Below, piece by piece: positions 41,555 to 50,708 of a stretch of 64,000 nucleotides of DNA; positions within the stretch are counted from its first letter, which is position 1, and each line of letters opens with the position of its first letter. Both the position numbers and the translations under genes were made by a program. The stretch comes from PALSA-612 sp963776375 (GTDB lineage: Bacteria; Actinomycetota; Thermoleophilia; Gaiellales; Gaiellaceae). The stretch is from the NCBI GenBank assembly GCA_963776375.1, contig CAVZMF010000001.1, positions 62,001-126,000 of the forward strand, written 5' to 3'. The notes below the pieces were generated by a model. The model had not been told where the DNA came from. It saw nothing but the letters and a program-made list of their open reading frames with translations, and did not search any database.

Positions 41555-44500
41555 TTGTTGCGGTGGCTCACGTCTGAGCGTCTGAGCGGCACGGTCACCT
41601 TCCTGTTCACCGACATCGAGGGCTCCACCGGCCTGCTCAAGCGGCTCGGCCGTGATCGGTACAGGGAGCTGCTGAAGCGCCAGCAGGTGCTGCTGCGAGA
41701 GGCGTTCGCGATGCATCGCGGCGAGGAGGTCGACACGCAGGGCGACTCGTTCTTCGTCGCCTTCCGGAGCGCCTCGGATGCTGTCGCTGCAGCGGTCGCG
41801 ATCCAGCAGGTGCTGGCCGACCACGAGTGGCCGGACGGCGTCGACCTCCGGGTGCGGATCGGTATCCATTCGGGGGAGGCGGCGGCCGCGGGCGAGCGTT
41901 ACGTCGGCTTCTCGGTGCATCGCGCCGCCCGCATCGGGGCTATCGGCCACGGCGGACAGGTGCTCGTGTCGTCCTCGACACGGGAGCTGGTCGAGGACGA
42001 TCTACCGCCGGGCGTCTTCCTTCGCGATCTCGGCTCGTATCGCCTGAAGGACGTGGACCGGCCGGAGCGGATCTCGCAGGCGGTCGCGGAAGGGCTGCGG
42101 GTCGAGTTCCCGCCGCTCCGCGGCGCCGAGCAGGTCAAGCAGGCGCCTCTGCGCCGTCGCTCGCTGCTGGTGGCGATGCTGGCCGGTGTGGTCGCGGCCG
42201 CAGTGTCGATTCCCGTCTTCGCACTGGGCGGCGGCTCGGGCGAGACCGCGCTGGCGGGCGTCGGGGCGGACTCGGTCGGCGCGATCGACTCCGGGTCCGG
42301 CCGGATCGCCGCTTCGATCCCCGTGGGAGCGTCGCCGAGCTCTGTGGCGGCGTACAAGGACGCCGTCTGGGTGACGAACGCGGGCGACGACTCGGTCTCT
42401 CGCATCGACTCCAAGACGAACACGCGCGTGCAGACCATTCCCGACGTGGGCAGCCATCCGGGCGCAATTGCGATCGGAGACGGCTTCGTGTGGGTCGTCA
42501 ACAGCGGCGACGGGACGGTCTCGAAGATCGACCCCCGCGCGAACGGCGGTAACGGCGATCTCGTCGACACGATTCGGGTCGGGAACGACCCGACCGGAAT
42601 CGCGTTCGGCGGCGGACGGCTCTGGGTGGCGAACTCGATCGACCGGACGGTGATGGAGTTCGTGCCCGGCTCGCACAAGCCGCTGCACACGTTTGAAGTG
42701 CCCGCGGGCGCCGACGCGCTCGCCTACGGCTTTGGCTTCGTCTGGGTCGTGAGCGGGCCGGGGAACAGCGTGACGAGGATCGCCGCGCGTTCCGGGACGG
42801 TCCTGCCGCCGATTCAGGTCGGCAACGGGCCGAGTGCGCTCGCGGTCGACGGCGACTTCGTCTGGGTCGCGAACCGCCTCGATGGGACGGTGTCCCGCAT
42901 CGATCCGGGAGACACGACGAGAGTGAAGGTCATCCCGGCGGGAGAGGGCCCGGTCGGAGTGGCCGCGAACGACAGCGCCGTCTGGGTGAGCGGTGGGCGG
43001 ACCGGGACGCTCTCCCGCATAGACCAGGGCGGGGGGTCGGTCGAACGGAAGGTCGAGACCGGGAACCGACCGCAGGGACTGGCCCTGGCCGGGGACATGC
43101 TCTACGCCGCCGTCAGGGCGTCGGGGCTCGCTCACCGCGGCGGCAAATTGACGATGCTCGCGTTGCCCTTTGGGTCGATCGACCCCGCGGCGCTCTACGA
43201 CCAAGGATTGTTCGCAGCGACGAGCGTGGCCTACGACGGGCTCATCGGCTACGAGCGTGTCGGCGGCAGCGGCGGCGCGCGCCTGGTGCCTGACCTCGCG
43301 ACCTCGATCCCTGCTGCCACCGACGGGGGTAGGACGTACACGTTCCAGGTGCACCGCGGCATCCACTACTCGACCGGAGTACTGGTGCAGCCTGCCGACT
43401 TCCGGCGCTCGATCGAGCGCCTCCTGGCGAACCAGCAAGGCGCGGGCTCTTACTTCACGGGCATCGTCGGAGCCGATGCCTGCACGAAGCGGCAGCCGAA
43501 GCGGAAACCGAGGCAATGCGACCTCTCCCGGGGGATCGTCGTCGATGCGGCCTCGAACACGATCACGTTCCATCTGACGGCGCCCGACCCGGACTTCCTG
43601 GCCAAGCTCGCGGCAGCGGACTACGCCGTGCCGTCCGGGACGCCGCTGTTCGGCGCTCACCTGCCGCTACCCGCCACCGGCCCGTACATGATCGAGAGCT
43701 TCGACCCGAAGCGAGGGGTCCGGCTCGTTCGCAATCCCCGGTTTCGGGAGTGGTCGCCGGCGGCACAACCGTCCGGGTATCCGGACGAGATCGCCCTCCG
43801 CTTCGTCGCCGATCCCACCGCTCAGGTGGAAGCCATGAAACGGAACGATGCCGACTACCTGTACCTCTTCCCACCCGACGTCGCCCCATCCCTGCGGAAA
43901 GACGGGTATGGAAGCAGGCTGCACGTCGATCCCGGGCTGTGGACGTTGTACCTCTTCCTGAACACGAGACTGGCCCCGTTCGACAACGTCAACGTGCGGC
44001 GGGCACTGAACTTCGCGGTCGACCGCGACAAGCTGGTCGCGCTCAGAGGCGGCCCCGATGTCGCGCAGTCGAGCTGTCAGGTGCTGGCACCCAACTTCGC
44101 CGGCTACGCGCGCTACTGCCCCTACGCCCACGACCTGGCCAGGGCCAAGCGACTGGTCGCCGCGTCCGGCACGACCGGGCAGGCGGTCACGGTGTGGATG
44201 CCGGAGATTCGCAAGACGACCGGCGACTACCTCGTGTCCGTGCTGCAGAGCCTCGGCTACAAGGCAAAGCTCAAGGTGATCCGAGAGAAGGTCCCCGGCG
44301 ACTACTTCCGCGCCCTGGCCGCCGCGAAAGACCCCGTCCAGGCCGGCTTCGGCGGCTGGACCCCCGACTATCCGTCGAGTGCGGCCTACTTCTCTCAGCT
44401 GCTCACCTGCGCCGCCTACAAACCCGGCAAACCCGACAACATCAACTACGGCGGATTCTGCAACCCGGGCATCGACCGCCAGATCGCCCACGCAACCGAA

Positions 44501-44686
44501 CTGCAGACCAGCGACCCGAACGCGGCGAGCCTGCTCTGGAGCAAGATCGACCGCGAGATCGTCGACCAGGCACCGTGGGTCACGATGGCGAACAGCAAGC
44601 AAGTCAACTTCCTCTCTGACCGCGTCGGCAACTACCAGTACAACCCGATCTCCGGAGTGCTGCTCGACCAGCTCTGGGTGCGCTAA
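41555..44686 (+). CDS. Adenylate cyclase - membrane helix - beta-propeller - peptide-binding (SBP family 5) fusion
   Basis: A 1043-residue protein in one intact frame. Residues 12-190 are a class III nucleotidyl cyclase: Asp20 in TVTFLFTDIEGSTGLLKRL and Asp64 in VDTQGDSFFVAF bind metal, and VHRAARIGAIGHGGQVLVS has the arginine near 126. A single helix spans about 203-224. Residues 235-520 are YVTN-like propeller blades (AVWVTNAGDDSVSRIDS, FVWVVNSGDGTVSKID, FVWVANRLDGTVSRID). Residues 530-1043 are a complete DppA/OppA-type binding protein (YDGLIGYERVGGSGGARLV, RGIHYSTGVLVQPADFRRS, NVNVRRALNFAVDRDKLV). It should make cAMP inside in response to a peptide or other solute bound outside. Start is TTG 41555; no ATG or GTG fits, so the exact start is uncertain. 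Confidence 0.88.
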   Translation: MLRWLTSERLSGTVTFLFTDIEGSTGLLKRLGRDRYRELLKRQQVLLREAFAMHRGEEVDTQGDSFFVAFRSASDAVAAAVAIQQVLADHEWPDGVDLRVRIGIHSGEAAAAGERYVGFSVHRAARIGAIGHGGQVLVSSSTRELVEDDLPPGVFLRDLGSYRLKDVDRPERISQAVAEGLRVEFPPLRGAEQVKQAPLRRRSLLVAMLAGVVAAAVSIPVFALGGGSGETALAGVGADSVGAIDSGSGRIAASIPVGASPSSVAAYKDAVWVTNAGDDSVSRIDSKTNTRVQTIPDVGSHPGAIAIGDGFVWVVNSGDGTVSKIDPRANGGNGDLVDTIRVGNDPTGIAFGGGRLWVANSIDRTVMEFVPGSHKPLHTFEVPAGADALAYGFGFVWVVSGPGNSVTRIAARSGTVLPPIQVGNGPSALAVDGDFVWVANRLDGTVSRIDPGDTTRVKVIPAGEGPVGVAANDSAVWVSGGRTGTLSRIDQGGGSVERKVETGNRPQGLALAGDMLYAAVRASGLAHRGGKLTMLALPFGSIDPAALYDQGLFAATSVAYDGLIGYERVGGSGGARLVPDLATSIPAATDGGRTYTFQVHRGIHYSTGVLVQPADFRRSIERLLANQQGAGSYFTGIVGADACTKRQPKRKPRQCDLSRGIVVDAASNTITFHLTAPDPDFLAKLAAADYAVPSGTPLFGAHLPLPATGPYMIESFDPKRGVRLVRNPRFREWSPAAQPSGYPDEIALRFVADPTAQVEAMKRNDADYLYLFPPDVAPSLRKDGYGSRLHVDPGLWTLYLFLNTRLAPFDNVNVRRALNFAVDRDKLVALRGGPDVAQSSCQVLAPNFAGYARYCPYAHDLARAKRLVAASGTTGQAVTVWMPEIRKTTGDYLVSVLQSLGYKAKLKVIREKVPGDYFRALAAAKDPVQAGFGGWTPDYPSSAAYFSQLLTCAAYKPGKPDNINYGGFCNPGIDRQIAHATELQTSDPNAASLLWSKIDREIVDQAPWVTMANSKQVNFLSDRVGNYQYNPISGVLLDQLWVR

Positions 44687-44714
44687 CGATCCGCCGATCT
44701 GCCCGCCCGCGAGT

Positions 44715-44867
44715 ATGTCGGATGTTGTGATGCGCGAGAACGACGCGATCAGCGACGGGCGCGAGGAGCGCCGGTCGGCGGTCGAGCGTCTTGCCTCGCT
44801 CGTCTACTACCTGACCGTTGCCTACTTGTGGTTCTGGATTCTGCTTGTCGTCTTCGAAGCGATCTAG
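44715..44867 (+). CDS. Small single-helix membrane protein downstream of the cyclase fusion
   Basis: A 50-residue frame from ATG 44715: a charged N-terminus (RENDAISDGREERRSAVE) and one hydrophobic helix LVYYLTVAYLWFWILLVVF ending at the stop. It begins 28 bases after the cyclase fusion stop on the same strand. There is no strong ribosome-binding site. It may be a small membrane partner of the sensor; function is unknown and the gene is supported only by its helix and position. Confidence 0.45.
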   Translation: MSDVVMRENDAISDGREERRSAVERLASLVYYLTVAYLWFWILLVVFEAI

Positions 44868-45287
44868 GCGATCAAGCACGCTTTCTAGAGCTTTCGAGAC
44901 CGCCCTCCCTCGCGGAAACGTCGGGTCGAAGGTGGCGAGCGCGGGGCCCCATTGCCACCCTGACCCCACCGCCACCCGCTGAGGCTCCGCCGCACCATAT
45001 GACCCGCATCGCCGGTTCCGTGTCCTACTGGAGCGCGATCGCCGGCATCGCGACCCGCCCCCCACCTCGTCGGAACGTCGCGGCGGTCGCGGGGAGCGGG
45101 TCAGCCGGATCGCTGTATACGGGTACTTGCGCCACAGCCAGGATTTCGGGCCACCTCTCCCTAGAACCAAGACCTGAAAGCGACGACCAGATCACCTCGA
45201 TTCCTTCCGCGGGCGGCGAAGCCTCGGATGTCGGGTAGCGGTACCCTGGCTCAGCCCCGGAACCCGAAACCGGAGAGACTACGCGCG
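44868..45287. other. 420-base stretch without a clear gene
   Basis: Short open frames on both strands here have no family features or ribosome-binding sites. No hairpin followed by a T-run was seen. The promoter of the desulfhydrase gene should lie in the last 100 bases, but no consensus boxes are evident. Confidence 0.5.
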
Positions 45288-46418
45288 GTGACGACGTCCG
45301 CGAACAGTCGTGAGCGCCTCCGCTCGAGGGAGTGGGTGAACGAGGCGGTCCGTCGCATCGAAGCCGACGCCAACCGCTCGGCCGACACGCATCTGCACGC
45401 CTTCCCGCTGCCTGCCGAGTGGGGGATCGACCTCTACCTGAAGGACGAGTCGGTCCACCCGACGGGATCGCTGAAGCATCGACTCGCCCGCTCGCTCTTC
45501 CTCTACAGCCTGTGCAACGGCTGGATCACGGAGGGGACGACGATCGTCGAGGCATCCAGCGGCTCCACGGCCGTCTCCGAGGCGTACTTCGCACGGTTGC
45601 TTGGCCTGCCGTTCATCGCGGTCATGCCGGCCTCCACGAGCCCCGAGAAGATCGCGCTGATCGAGGGGCAGGGCGGAGCGTGTCACCTGGTCGACGACCC
45701 GAGGACGATGGTCGACGAGGCCCAGCGGCTCGCGGCCGAGTGCGACGGGCACTTCCTCGACCAGTTCACGTATGCCGAGCGCGCAATGGACTGGCGCGGC
45801 AACAACAACATCGCGGAGTCGATCTTCGTCCAGATGGCGCGGGAGCAACACCCGCTTCCCGCCTGGGTCGTAGTGGGGGCCGGGACCGGCGGGACGAGCG
45901 CGACGATCGGCCGCTACTTGCGCTACGAGCGATACCCCACGCGGCTGTGCGTCGTGGACCCGGAGGACTCGATCTTCTACTCGAGCTGGACGGGCGACCC
46001 GGAGGCATTCACCGGCCGGCCCTCACGTATCGAGGGCATCGGACGCCAGCGGGTGGAGTTGTCATTCCTCCCGGACGTCGTCGACCGAATGATCCAGGTT
46101 CCGGATGCTGCGTCGATCGCGACGATGCGCCTGGTGAGCACGCGGATCACACGCAGCGTCGGCGGCTCCACCGGAACCAACGTCTGGGGAGCGCTGCTGC
46201 TCGTTGCCGAGATGATCTCGCGTGGCGAGCGCGGCAGCGTCGTCACCCTCATCTGCGACGGCGGGGATCGCTACTCCCACACCTACTACAGCGACGCGTG
46301 GGTCGGCGATCAGGGCCTCGAGCTCGAGCCGTACACAGAGGCGCTGGAGACGTTCCTCGAGTGTGGTGAGTTCCCAGCGACGGCGGGAACGAGAATTGGA
46401 AGAACTAGACCTCGGTGA
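45288..46418 (+). CDS. PLP-dependent cysteine desulfhydrase / cysteine synthase-family protein (Cds1 type)
   Basis: A 376-residue fold-type II PLP enzyme. The PLP lysine is in HPTGSLKHRLARSLF, with EASSGSTAVSEAYFARLLGL as the phosphate and substrate loop and VVVGAGTGGTSATIGRYLRY as the glycine-rich PLP-phosphate site. Strong similarity in layout is to mycobacterial Cds1 (an L-cysteine desulfhydrase releasing H2S, pyruvate and ammonia); biosynthetic cysteine synthase is the alternative. GTG 45288 is preferred because a GGAGAG lies 13 bases before it; an ATG at 45228 would add 20 residues without family likeness. The 3' end overlaps the convergent DUF1059 gene by 14 bases. Confidence 0.85.
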   Translation: MTTSANSRERLRSREWVNEAVRRIEADANRSADTHLHAFPLPAEWGIDLYLKDESVHPTGSLKHRLARSLFLYSLCNGWITEGTTIVEASSGSTAVSEAYFARLLGLPFIAVMPASTSPEKIALIEGQGGACHLVDDPRTMVDEAQRLAAECDGHFLDQFTYAERAMDWRGNNNIAESIFVQMAREQHPLPAWVVVGAGTGGTSATIGRYLRYERYPTRLCVVDPEDSIFYSSWTGDPEAFTGRPSRIEGIGRQRVELSFLPDVVDRMIQVPDAASIATMRLVSTRITRSVGGSTGTNVWGALLLVAEMISRGERGSVVTLICDGGDRYSHTYYSDAWVGDQGLELEPYTEALETFLECGEFPATAGTRIGRTRPR

Positions 46419-46578
46419 TCTTGTCGCGGATAAGGTCCGCGACCTCGGGTGGAACCTCGTCCATCCCGTGGGCGTCGTGCGCGTGTGAGGAGATCTCCGC
46501 CCACAACTCCTCCTCGTCCTCGCGACGCGTCACCCACTCGCAGCCCGGCACCACATCGCCACAGTTGAATTGCTTCAT
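46405..46578 (-). CDS. DUF1059-family small protein
   Basis: A 57-residue protein: MKQFNCGDVVPGCEWVTRR, then ELWAEISSHAHDAHGMDEVP and a short charged end. The Cys and His pattern (NCGDVVPGC and HAHDAHG) is that of DUF1059, a small family of possible metal-binding proteins with no known role. GGGAGGGTC lies before the ATG 46578. It is convergent with the desulfhydrase gene, overlapping by 14 bases. Confidence 0.8.
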   Translation of the reverse strand: MKQFNCGDVVPGCEWVTRREDEEELWAEISSHAHDAHGMDEVPPEVADLIRDKITEV

Positions 46579-46676
46579 CTGACCCTCCCGACGATATTTG
46601 CGGCCAACTCTAGCCGGGGCTCGGAGGCAGGCGGCTGACGGAATCGGGGTAAGCGAACGGCCAGTACGATCCGCGC

Positions 46677-47597
46677 ATGTGCCGGGTCCTCGCCTACCTC
46701 GGTGAGCCGCTCCCCGTGCGAAATCTGTTGTTCGACCCCGACAACAGCCTTGTCCGGCAGTCATACAGCCCGCGGATGATGAACACGTTTCTGAACCTCG
46801 CGGGCTTCGGCATGCAGGCGTGGGACCCGGTGTCGATCCAGCCTGAGGATCCGTTCACCTACCGCGCGACCACCATGCCGTCGTTCGATCGCAACCTGCG
46901 CTTCCTCTCTTCAAAGCTCGCGCCGACGTGTCTGGTCGCCCACGTTCGTGGTGTCACCTACTCACACGAGGCGGTCGTCACCGAGACGAACCTCCACCCC
47001 TTCCAGTTCGTCGACACCCGCGTCGTCCTCGCGCACAACGGGCACCTGCGGCAGTTCCCGCGCATGCGCTCCTCGCTCGTCGAGCACGTGCGGCCGGAGC
47101 TTGCGCAGCGCATCGAGGGAACCACCGACTCCGAGTGGATCTACGCCCTGGTCCTGTCGCAGCTCGATGACCCCTACGCACTGCCCGAGACCTGCGAACT
47201 CGCCGACGCCACAACCAACGCCCTCCGCGTCCTGCGCAATGTCCGAGCTGCGCATGGCATCGACACCTCCTCGCCGGTAAACCTCTGTGTCAGCACCGGC
47301 CGCGCCGTGGTCGCCACCCGCTTCTCGTTCGACTACGGCTGGTACCCACCCGAGGACGAGATGCTCGAAACCGACCTTCCGTTCGTGAGCATGTGGTACG
47401 CGATCGGAGGTGAGTACACCCAGCGTGACGGCGACTGGCAGATGACAGCCAGCGATCCGCCCCGCTCCGTGATCATCGCTTCCGAGCCGCTCACGACCAA
47501 CGACTCGACCTGGCTCGAGGTGCCGGAGTACACGATGCTGACTGCCGAGCTGACTCCCGAAGGGCTCGAGTTCGAGACGCGCGAGCTCGATGTCTGA
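46677..47597 (+). CDS. Class II glutamine amidotransferase (YafJ/EgtC-like)
   Basis: A 306-residue Ntn-type amidotransferase. It starts MCRVLAYLGEPLPVRNL, giving Cys2 as nucleophile; VAHVRGVTYSHEAVVTETN, HPFQFVDTRVVLAHNGHL and GTTDSEWIYALVL follow as in YafJ and ergothioneine EgtC. It hydrolyses a gamma-glutamyl amide or peptide bond, but no ergothioneine genes lie near it. Its stop region overlaps the start of the tandem cNMP-binding gene by 8 bases, which ties the two together. Confidence 0.87.
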   Translation: MCRVLAYLGEPLPVRNLLFDPDNSLVRQSYSPRMMNTFLNLAGFGMQAWDPVSIQPEDPFTYRATTMPSFDRNLRFLSSKLAPTCLVAHVRGVTYSHEAVVTETNLHPFQFVDTRVVLAHNGHLRQFPRMRSSLVEHVRPELAQRIEGTTDSEWIYALVLSQLDDPYALPETCELADATTNALRVLRNVRAAHGIDTSSPVNLCVSTGRAVVATRFSFDYGWYPPEDEMLETDLPFVSMWYAIGGEYTQRDGDWQMTASDPPRSVIIASEPLTTNDSTWLEVPEYTMLTAELTPEGLEFETRELDV

Positions 47598-48621
47598 CCA
47601 GCGTGAGACCGTCGACTTCCTCGCCAGCGTTCCGCTCCTCGAAGGCGGAGAGGAGGCGGACCTGGTGGAGCTGGCGCAGGTACTGCGCCGGCGGACGCTG
47701 CGGGAGGGTCAGATCCTCTTGCACCAGGGAGATGACGCCCGGGAGATGGTGTTCATCGTCGAAGGCAGCGTCTCGGCTTCGCTGCACGTGCCCGGCGATC
47801 GCGAAGTGGAGATCGGGAGAGCCGGTCCGGGAGAGATGGTCGGCGAGATCGCGATGCTCGACGGCGGAGCGCACACGATGAACGTGCGCGCGACCGAGAC
47901 GACTACGGTGCTCGCGCTCGGCCGGCTCGACTTCGCCGCGCTGCTCGGCCGCCCGCATCCATGGGCGTTCAGCCTGAAGCGCCGCCTCGCATCGCTCTTC
48001 ACCGCGCGCCTTCGCATTCAGCTCTGGCACCTTGCCGGCTCGCTCGGCGACGAGATGGCCAGCCCGCCGGCCGAGGACGTGACACGGGCGCTTGGCGACC
48101 TGGAGTACTGCGACCCGCCGGACAGCAAGTACATCCGTCGCATGGCGACCTTCAACGACTTCGATCCCGTAGCGCTCTGGGGCTTCCTGACGTCGGGGAG
48201 GTATGCCAGGTGCCCGTCGGGGCGCACGCTGCTCGCCGAAGGGGAGCCATCGACGGCCTGCTACCTGACGATCAACGGCGCAGTGGAGAAGGTACTGGTT
48301 CGCGACGACCGGCGAATCCGCGTCGGGCTGGCGGGGCCTGGGAAGGCGTTCGGCTACGAGAGCCTCATCGACGGTCGCCCATCCCCTGTCACCGCGATCA
48401 CGCGGGAGCGGGCGCTCCTGCTCGTCCTGCCGCGCGACCCGTTCGAGCAACTCTTCCAGGGGGAGGACGCCGTCTCCCGCGTCTTCCTCGACGTGATCCA
48501 GCGGGACCTCGTGGCCACGTTGCGTCAGACGTTCCGCCCGCTTGCACGCCAAGCGTATGCCCACGCTGTTCCGGCAGCGCCATCGACCGCGCCCGCCTCG
48601 ACCGGCGGCGGAGGAGCCTGA
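47590..48621 (+). CDS. Tandem cyclic-nucleotide-binding-domain protein without a DNA-binding domain
   Basis: A 343-residue protein with two CRP-like cNMP-binding barrels. The first (residues 8-125) has LLHQGDDAREMVFIVEGSVS and AGPGEMVGEIAMLDGGAHTM, the phosphate-binding-cassette region. The second (residues 190-310) has LLAEGEPSTACYLTINGAVE and AGPGKAFGYESLIDGRPSPV. The glutamate and arginine of a classical cAMP site can be aligned in the first (GEIAMLDGGAHT has Glu, no Arg), so ligand choice is uncertain. There is no helix-turn-helix. It is likely a cAMP or other nucleotide-regulated adaptor, coupled to the amidotransferase by 8 bases overlap. Confidence 0.85.
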   Translation: MSDQRETVDFLASVPLLEGGEEADLVELAQVLRRRTLREGQILLHQGDDAREMVFIVEGSVSASLHVPGDREVEIGRAGPGEMVGEIAMLDGGAHTMNVRATETTTVLALGRLDFAALLGRPHPWAFSLKRRLASLFTARLRIQLWHLAGSLGDEMASPPAEDVTRALGDLEYCDPPDSKYIRRMATFNDFDPVALWGFLTSGRYARCPSGRTLLAEGEPSTACYLTINGAVEKVLVRDDRRIRVGLAGPGKAFGYESLIDGRPSPVTAITRERALLLVLPRDPFEQLFQGEDAVSRVFLDVIQRDLVATLRQTFRPLARQAYAHAVPAAPSTAPASTGGGGA

Positions 48622-48932
48622 TGGCCGGACGGGTGAGAGGGGCGAGATCGAAGCGGCGCCGAGTGTAGAAACGGTGTCCGGATCCGCTACCAGGGGATCG
48701 CGTCCGTTCCCGACAAACGGGCCGGACGCGCCAGACGCCTCAGGCCGGCGACTCCCGTCTCCGCTCCGGTCCACTTCGATTAGCCGAACGCCGAGGGGCT
48801 GCCTCCGGTCGGCCCCCTCCGGTTGTGCCGATCAGCGTACGACGACTCTGATCCGAAACAGCCGCGGCGAACAGGGCGCGGCGTCGCAGCCGGGCGCGTC
48901 CTGGTCATTTGGGCCGCTCGACGCGTTATGAG
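48622..48932. other. 311-base intergenic stretch, nothing recognised
   Basis: Between the cNMP-binding gene and the convergent trpB. A 15-codon basic frame begins at 48621, which I do not regard as a gene. GC-rich symmetry is present but no clear terminator with a T-run. Confidence 0.5.
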
Positions 48933-50321
48933 CTATGCGGGAGTGGGCAGACCCTCGATCGCGCGGAGCGCGCGTTCGATCTCGTCCTCGTCGAGAGCGA
49001 CGTCCTCGAGCTGGCCGGCAAAGTAGCTGTCGTACGCGGCCATGTCGAAGTGGCCGTGCCCCGACAGATTGAAGAGGATCGTGCGCTCCTTCCCCGTCTC
49101 GTCCGCGGCCCTCGCCGCGTTGATCGTCCCGTGAATCGCGTGCGCGGCCTCGGGCGCCGGCAGAATGCCCTCGCTGCCGGCAAAGAGCACGGCCGAGCCG
49201 AAGACGTCGTTCTGCAGGTAGGCCTCCGCGCGGACCAGGCCGTCGCGCACCAGCTGTGAGATCAGCGGGGCGACCCCGTGATAGCGAAGACCACCCGCGT
49301 GGATCGGTGCCGGCACGAAGTCGTGACCGAGCGTGTGCATCGCCACGAGTGGGGTCAGCTTGCTCGTGTCGCCGAAGTCGTAGGCGAACACACCCCGCGT
49401 CAAGGTTGGACAGGCCGCCGGTTCGCAGGCGAGAACGTCGATCTCGCGCCCGGCGATCTTCTCCCGCAGGAACGGAAACGACAGGCCGGCGAAGTTCGAG
49501 CCCCCGCCGACACAGCCGACGACGACATCCGGGAATGCGCCCGCCAGCTCCATCTGCGCCAACGCCTCCTGCCCGATCACGGTCTGGTGCAAGAGCACGT
49601 GGTTGAGGACGCTCCCGAGAGAGTAGGCCGTGTCCTCCCGACCGGCCGCGTCCTCGACGGCCTCCGAGATCGCGATCCCGAGGCTCCCGGGCGAGTCCGG
49701 GTGCTCGTCGAGGATGGCGCGGCCGCAGTTCGTGTCGGGCGAGGGGCTCGGGACGATCTCTGCGCCCCAGGCCTTGATCATCGAGCGCCGCGACGGCTTC
49801 TGCTCGTAGGAGACGCGAACCATGTACACCTTGCACTCGAGCCCGATCAGCTTGCACGCGAACGCAAGCGCGCTCCCCCACTGTCCCGCGCCGGTCTCGG
49901 TCGCGAGCCGCGTCCGCCCTTCCTGCTTGTTGTAGAACGCCTGAGCGACGGCCGTGTTCGGCTTGTGGCTGCCCGGCGGACTGACGCCCTCGTACTTGTA
50001 GAAGATGCGCGAGCGCGTCCCGATGGCTGCCTCGAGCCGGCGGGCCCGATACAGCGGGGTCGGACGCCAGAGGCTGTAGATCTCGAGCACTGCCTCCGGA
50101 ATCGGGATCTCGGCCTCCTCGCTCACCTCCTGACCGATCAGCTCCATCGGGAACAGCGGCGCGAGATCGTCGGGCCCCACCGGCTGCCCGGTAGCCGGAT
50201 GCAGCACCGGAAGCGGCGCCGTCGGGAGGTCCGACCGGATGTTGTACCAGCGGCGCGGCAACTGGGATTCGTCGAGAAGGAACTTCGTCTGGCTCGCGCT
50301 ACCGGTTCGCGTCTGGGCCAC
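48933..50321 (-). CDS. trpB: Tryptophan synthase beta chain, TrpB2 type
   Basis: A 462-residue PLP enzyme, longer than TrpB1 (about 400), which is usual for TrpB2. Marks are LWRPTPLYRARRLEAAIG, the PLP lysine in GVSPPGSHKPNTAVAQA, ETGAGQWGSALAFACKLIG, and GCVGGGSNFAGLSFPF as the phosphate loop. It condenses serine with indole; TrpB2 often works without TrpA as an indole salvage or serine deaminase enzyme. There is no trpA or other trp gene in the window. The start ATG lies at 50321, with a 438-base leader region upstream that holds inverted repeats. Confidence 0.93.
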   Translation of the reverse strand: MAQTRTGSASQTKFLLDESQLPRRWYNIRSDLPTAPLPVLHPATGQPVGPDDLAPLFPMELIGQEVSEEAEIPIPEAVLEIYSLWRPTPLYRARRLEAAIGTRSRIFYKYEGVSPPGSHKPNTAVAQAFYNKQEGRTRLATETGAGQWGSALAFACKLIGLECKVYMVRVSYEQKPSRRSMIKAWGAEIVPSPSPDTNCGRAILDEHPDSPGSLGIAISEAVEDAAGREDTAYSLGSVLNHVLLHQTVIGQEALAQMELAGAFPDVVVGCVGGGSNFAGLSFPFLREKIAGREIDVLACEPAACPTLTRGVFAYDFGDTSKLTPLVAMHTLGHDFVPAPIHAGGLRYHGVAPLISQLVRDGLVRAEAYLQNDVFGSAVLFAGSEGILPAPEAAHAIHGTINAARAADETGKERTILFNLSGHGHFDMAAYDSYFAGQLEDVALDEDEIERALRAIEGLPTPA

Positions 50322-50651
50322 TCACCGCAGCATAGACCGTCGCGACAGACTCACGAGCCAACCCCGCCTGCGCCGACACAAGGCGCGGGGTGGACGTTGC
50401 GGCGTCGTCGCTCGGCTCCCCCGGGCTTAACGTTTGGCTAACAAGGAGCTCCTAGCATCGCACCAGCCTTTCGAGAGAGACAGAGAGGTGGGAGCCAGGG
50501 GCGCCCTCACCGGTCAGCCAGGGCACAGGAGAGGAAGAGCCCGAGCAGACCTCGCTCCTGGCTCCCTGGAACGCAAGGTAGCGAATCACGAGGAGTCGAA
50601 GGAGCCACGTTTTCGACCCATACCCGCCGCGGCCCCCGGGGCTGAACCGGA

Positions 50652-50690
50652 GCGGGCGGCTCGTCACCGAACCGCCCGCCTGTTTCTCTC
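50652..50690 (+). terminator. Intrinsic terminator
   Basis: GCGGGCGG (50652-50659) pairs with CCGCCCGC (50672-50679), extended inside by TCG/CGA, and is followed by CTGTTTCTCTC, a pyrimidine and T-rich tail. It points rightward, but no annotated plus-strand gene ends here, which suggests an unannotated transcript. Confidence 0.6.
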
Positions 50691-50708
50691 TTCTGTGCGC
50701 TAGATGCG

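Noticed and set aside
41527..41555. TTGACA followed 17 bases later by GACTCT as a promoter for the cyclase fusion.
   Set aside because: The -10 box is poor and would place the transcription start after the presumed TTG start codon.
48621..48668. A 15-codon basic frame overlapping the stop of the cNMP-binding gene.
   Set aside because: Composition is that of random GC-rich sequence, and it is too short to judge.
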